Source of the DNA: Mycoplasma sp. CAG:611
GTDB lineage: Bacteria > Bacillota_I > Bacilli_A > RF39 > UBA660
DNA length: 33,635 nucleotides
Direction: 5' to 3'
NCBI GenBank assembly: GCA_000434175.1
Contig: HF999800.1
Coordinates: forward strand, 27,268-60,902
Shown piece by piece: positions 30,499 through 33,635 of the stretch. Below the pieces are notes generated by a model, which made no database searches, was not told where the DNA came from, and was given only the letters and a program-made list of their open reading frames with translations. A program made the position numbers and the translations under genes. How positions within the stretch are numbered: the first letter of the stretch is position 1; each line of letters opens with the position of its first letter.

Positions 30499-31078
30499 CT
30501 AAATACATTTTAATCATCATAAGAGCCTTTTTTCTTGGACTAATTTTTACTTTTTCTTCCATTTTTATTTCGCTTAAAGTTAACCCATTTGAAAGTTCAA
30601 ATATTTCATCAAAACCAAAACCATTTTCTCCTCTAGGACTATCACTAATTACACCATCCAAAGTATATTCAAATGTTTTAATAATATTTTTTCCTTTTAA
30701 TGCAATAACTGTTGTATAATGACAAGTCCTTTTTTCTTTTAAAACCCCCTTAAGTTTTTTTAATAATTCTAAATTCTTAAAATGATCATCTTTATCTAAC
30801 CATCTAGCAGTATAAACGCCAGGAAACCCATTTAAATAATCTATTGAAATACCAGAATCATCCCCAACACATAAGTAATTATCTCCTATTTGATTATATA
30901 AAGATATTGTTTTTTCCAAAGCATTTGCTTTAAAAGTTTTTCCATTTTCAGTTACAATAATTTTTTTATTAAGCATTTTTTCCATATCACTTATTGATAA
31001 AATATCATAATCTTTTAATATGGCTTTTACCTCATTAATTTTCCCCTTATTATTACTAGCAAAAACTATTTGTTTCAT
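30485..31078 (-). CDS. rdgB: XTP/dITP diphosphatase (Ham1/RdgB family)
   Basis: House-cleaning pyrophosphatase that removes ITP, dITP and XTP from nucleotide pools. The 197 residues start KQIVFASNNKGKINEVK (the SxNxxKxxE motif), then DDSGISIDYLNGFPGVYTAR, GENGFGFDEIF and the C-terminal KISPRKKALMMI (usual pattern SHRxxA). The SPR in place of SHR is a small deviation. Start ATG follows AGGGAGG. It is transcribed alone, between lysS (upstream) and its own terminator. Confidence 0.95.
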   Translation of the reverse strand: MKQIVFASNNKGKINEVKAILKDYDILSISDMEKMLNKKIIVTENGKTFKANALEKTISLYNQIGDNYLCVGDDSGISIDYLNGFPGVYTARWLDKDDHFKNLELLKKLKGVLKEKRTCHYTTVIALKGKNIIKTFEYTLDGVISDSPRGENGFGFDEIFELSNGLTLSEIKMEEKVKISPRKKALMMIKMYLDEKN

Positions 31079-31146
31079 AAATTCCTCCCTATTTTTATTA
31101 ATACTTAAGTATAGGTCTAGTGTATCATATTATTTTAAAGAGTAAA

Positions 31147-31183
31147 TAAAAAAGAAAAAGAATTGTAATTTTAACAATTCTTT
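31147..31183 (-). terminator. Rho-independent terminator after lysS
   Basis: Stem AAAGAATTGT / ACAATTCTTT (31174-31183 with 31157-31166) with a 7-base loop and a T-rich stretch (TTCTTTTTTATTT) on the minus strand. Confidence 0.75.
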
Positions 31184-31188
31184 AAACA

Positions 31189-32670
31189 TTATCTGTTTTT
31201 CATTGTAGGAAATAATATTACATCACGAATAGATTCTTGTTCTGTAAATAACATACATAATCTATCAATTCCGTATCCAATACCTCCTGCTGGGGGCATA
31301 CCATATTCTAAGGCTTCAACGAAATCCATATCGATATCATTTGCTTCTTCATTTCCTAAATCTTTTTCTTTTAATTGTTCTTCAAATCTTTCTAGTTGAT
31401 CAATTGGGTCATTAAGTTCAGTATAAGCATTAGCAAACTCTTTACCTCCGATAAATAATTCAAATCTATCAACAAATCTTGAATCTTCTTTATTTCTTTT
31501 TGTAAGTGGTGAAATTTCAACAGGATGTCCGTATAAGAAAGTTGGTTGAATTAATGTTTCTTCAACATATTTTTCAAAAAATAAATTAATAATATGACCA
31601 ACAGTCATTTCATGATTTTGTACTTCTATATGATGTTGTTTAGCTAAATCAAGTGCTTCTTCCAAAGTCATATCTTTTTTAAAATCAATTCCTGTAATAT
31701 TTTTAATTGCATCAGTCATACTAATTCTTTGCCAATTACCTGCAATATTTATTTCATTACCGCACCAATTAAATACATCTTTACAACATACATCCTTAGC
31801 AATAGTTTTAAACATATTTTCTGTTAAATCCATCATTCCTTCAAGATCAGAATAAGCAAGATATGCTTCCATTAAAGTAAATTGTGGATCATGTTTTGGA
31901 TCCATTCCCTCATTTCTAAATACTCTACCTATTTCATAAACAGCTTCCATACCACCAACTAAAAGTCTTTTTAAAGGAAGTTCAAGAGCTATTCTTAAAT
32001 ACATATCTATATCTTGTGCATTATGATGGGTAATAAATGGTCTAGCACTTGCTCCTGTAAGTAAATTACTTAAAACAGGCGTTTCAACTTCAACAAAGCC
32101 ACGACTATCCATAAAATTTTGAATACATCTTATTATTCTTGGACGCATAAAAGCAATATTTTTACTTTCTTCATTCATTATTAAATCAACATATCTTCTT
32201 CGATATCTTTCTTCAATATCAGTAAGACCATGGAACTTTTCTGGTAATGGTTTTAGAGCCTTTACAAGATGTGTATATTCTAAACATTTTAATGTTACTT
32301 CCCCAGTTCTTGTTTTCATAACACGTCCTGTTACTCCAACAATATCTCCAATATCAGCTGATTTAAATAAATCATACTTGTCTTCCCCAATATCGTTTAC
32401 CGAAATATATATTTGAAGTTTTCCTGTTTTATCTTGAATAGTAAAGAAAGATGCTTTTCCCATTTTCCTTATAAACATTATTCTTCCTGCTACAGTATAA
32501 ATATCATTAATATTTTCAAAATCATCATGTGGAACATCCTTATATTTTTCATTTATTTCTTTAGCATAACCTGTTCTATCAAATCTTTCTCCAAATGGAT
32601 CAAGACCCATAGATTTAATTTTTTCTGCCTTTTCTCTTCTAACTAATTCTTGTTCTGTAAATTCTCTCAT
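31189..32670 (-). CDS. lysS: Lysyl-tRNA synthetase, class II
   Basis: Charges tRNA-Lys. Read from the ATG at 32668-32670, after GAGGTG, it has 493 residues and starts MREFTEQELVRREKAEKIKS. The OB-fold anticodon-binding domain (about 55-150, VAGRIMFIRKMGKASFFTIQ) is followed by the class II core: motif 1 at MDSRGFVEVETPVLS, motif 2 at GRVFRNEGMDPKHDPQFT, motif 3 at GIGYGIDRLCML. A longer in-frame extension to 32706 is not family-like. It lies directly after dusB, as in B. subtilis (yacF-lysS). Confidence 0.97.
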   Translation of the reverse strand: MREFTEQELVRREKAEKIKSMGLDPFGERFDRTGYAKEINEKYKDVPHDDFENINDIYTVAGRIMFIRKMGKASFFTIQDKTGKLQIYISVNDIGEDKYDLFKSADIGDIVGVTGRVMKTRTGEVTLKCLEYTHLVKALKPLPEKFHGLTDIEERYRRRYVDLIMNEESKNIAFMRPRIIRCIQNFMDSRGFVEVETPVLSNLLTGASARPFITHHNAQDIDMYLRIALELPLKRLLVGGMEAVYEIGRVFRNEGMDPKHDPQFTLMEAYLAYSDLEGMMDLTENMFKTIAKDVCCKDVFNWCGNEINIAGNWQRISMTDAIKNITGIDFKKDMTLEEALDLAKQHHIEVQNHEMTVGHIINLFFEKYVEETLIQPTFLYGHPVEISPLTKRNKEDSRFVDRFELFIGGKEFANAYTELNDPIDQLERFEEQLKEKDLGNEEANDIDMDFVEALEYGMPPAGGIGYGIDRLCMLFTEQESIRDVILFPTMKNR

Positions 32671-32764
32671 ATAATCACACCTCTTTTGATACACATATTT
32701 TAACACAACTTTCTTGTTAAATCTATATTTTTTTTAATTTATTACTAAACAATAAATTTTAACG

Positions 32765-33635
32765 TTATTTTAAACTATCCTTTAGTTCATTTAACATTCT
32801 TTTTATTTCATTTATATTTTTTGTTTTAAAAATATTTTGTTTAACTAAATTAGCATTTTTTATTCCCTTTAAATACCAGCCAACATGACTTCTTATTTCA
32901 AGAACTGCTTGTTTCTCACATTCAAATTCTTCAAGTAAACTTAAATGTTTTAAACACATATCAATCTTTTCGATATCTGTTGGTTTATCTATTACAACAC
33001 CATTTTCTAAATACTCATTTATTTCTTTAATTAACCACGGATTCCCAAGAAGACCACGTCCTACCATAACAAGATCACAATTAGTTTCATCTAACATTCT
33101 TTTAGCGTCAAAACAAGTTTTAACATCACCATTTCCTATTACAGGAATACTCACTGCTTGTTTTAATTGTTTTATTATATTATAATCAGCTTTACCTGAA
33201 TAACCTTGACTTCTTGTTCTTGCGTGAATAGCAATAGCACTAGCACCAGCTTCTTCAACAATTTTTGCAATTTCAACTGCATTAATACTTTTTTCATCCC
33301 AACCACTTCTTATTTTAACAGTTACAGGACAACTAACAGAATTAACAACAGCTTTTACTATTTCTTTTATTTTTTCAGGATTTTTTAACAAAGCACTTCC
33401 TGCTTGAGCTTTTAAAGCAACTTTAGGAACGGGACATCCCATATTTATATCAATAATATCAGGGTGCATAGTTTCTTCAATATATTTTGCTGCCACAACA
33501 AAGCTAGTAATATCACTTCCAAATATTTGTTGTGCTATGGGTCTTTCTTCATCTGTTGTATAAAGCATATCAATTGTTTTTTTATTATTATAATAAATAG
33601 CTTTATCACTAACCATTTCAGCATATACTAAACCT
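32765..33635 (-). CDS. dus: tRNA-dihydrouridine synthase DusB-like, 5' end cut by window edge
   Basis: Flavoenzyme that reduces uridines in tRNA. The visible 290 residues begin inside the gene: the frame stays open to the right edge, reading GLVYAEMVSDKAIYY, the conserved early segment, so the true start lies beyond the window. The TIM-barrel motifs DINMGCPVPKV (with the catalytic Cys), KIRSGWD, IHARTRSQGYSGKADY, and VIGNGDVK are all present. The subgroup is DusB-like (Dus1/YacF of Bacilli); specificity for a given uridine is not readable. It lies upstream of lysS with a 94-base gap. Confidence 0.93.
   Translation of the reverse strand, partial: GLVYAEMVSDKAIYYNNKKTIDMLYTTDEERPIAQQIFGSDITSFVVAAKYIEETMHPDIIDINMGCPVPKVALKAQAGSALLKNPEKIKEIVKAVVNSVSCPVTVKIRSGWDEKSINAVEIAKIVEEAGASAIAIHARTRSQGYSGKADYNIIKQLKQAVSIPVIGNGDVKTCFDAKRMLDETNCDLVMVGRGLLGNPWLIKEINEYLENGVVIDKPTDIEKIDMCLKHLSLLEEFECEKQAVLEIRSHVGWYLKGIKNANLVKQNIFKTKNINEIKRMLNELKDSLK

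Noticed and set aside
31101..31112. 12-bp palindrome ATACTTAAGTAT upstream of rdgB as an operator
   Set aside because: Such A/T palindromes are expected by chance in this base composition and no second copy is seen nearby.
1..33635. CRISPR arrays, insertion sequences, prophage genes, tRNA or rRNA genes
   Set aside because: No repeat-spacer pattern, transposase, integrase or phage structural gene was found, and no tRNA-like sequence apart from the tmRNA.

Overview
The window is a compact, AT-rich (roughly a quarter G+C by eye) stretch of a Firmicutes/Bacilli-type chromosome. Almost everything is transcribed from the minus strand; clpP is the only convincing plus-strand gene. Gene order matches Bacillus subtilis in several blocks: mbl / spoIIQ-like / DUF1146 / murA; walJ with rlmH; dnaB-rplI-gdpP; rpsF-ssb-rpsR; cysS-mrnC-rlmB-sigH; dusB-lysS. 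A cell wall is implied by MurA, TagO, an MreB-family protein and M23 peptidases. The tmRNA tag ends in -LAFA rather than -LAA, the genome is very AT-rich, and several proteins are stripped down. This suggests a walled bacterium near the Mollicutes, such as one of the uncultured gut Bacilli orders (inference). UGA is a stop: lemA/htpX and the M23/walJ pair meet in ATGA overlaps, and Trp is TGG.

Layout, left to right (transcription runs right to left): tmRNA (44-385) with its own promoter; a UPF0316 membrane protein; an unknown 159-residue protein with a possible decayed paralogue tail behind it; mbl and a SpoIIQ-like LytM protein; DUF1146 and rpiB; rpmE with a leader hairpin; murA; a cold-shock gene. 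Between terminators at about 8467-8498 and 6025-6057 lies one accessory operon (6052-8458). It encodes a six-helix membrane protein, a 30-residue Trp-rich peptide, an AgrB-like membrane protease, a small unknown protein and a LytTR regulator. Next come tagO; an envelope/rRNA-modification block (rlmH, walJ, an M23 peptidase); dnaB-rplI-gdpP-like; rpsR-ssb-rpsF behind a Shine-Dalgarno-masking hairpin; htpX-lemA; two unknown genes and a SigH-like sigma factor; rlmB-mrnC; a catalytically dead YugP-like membrane protein; cysS; clpC; gap; a TGS-uridine-kinase-like protein. Then clpP (+), a YfcC-type transporter, a stand-alone DUF1016 N-terminal domain, rdgB, lysS, and dusB running off the right edge.

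The most distinctive locus is the agr-like operon. It has peptide, processing protease, polytopic membrane protein and LytTR regulator, but no histidine kinase. The regulator's receiver domain has also lost the acidic pair expected at its start. These two losses fit together and suggest peptide signalling that does not use phosphotransfer. Other points of interest are a GdpP-like c-di-AMP phosphodiesterase reduced to DHH-DHHA1 with Asn in its GGGGH motif, a YugP relative with all three HExxH residues replaced, a clpP whose best-placed start codon is ATT, and a possible pseudokinase C-lobe plus tail-anchored protein beside the sigma factor.
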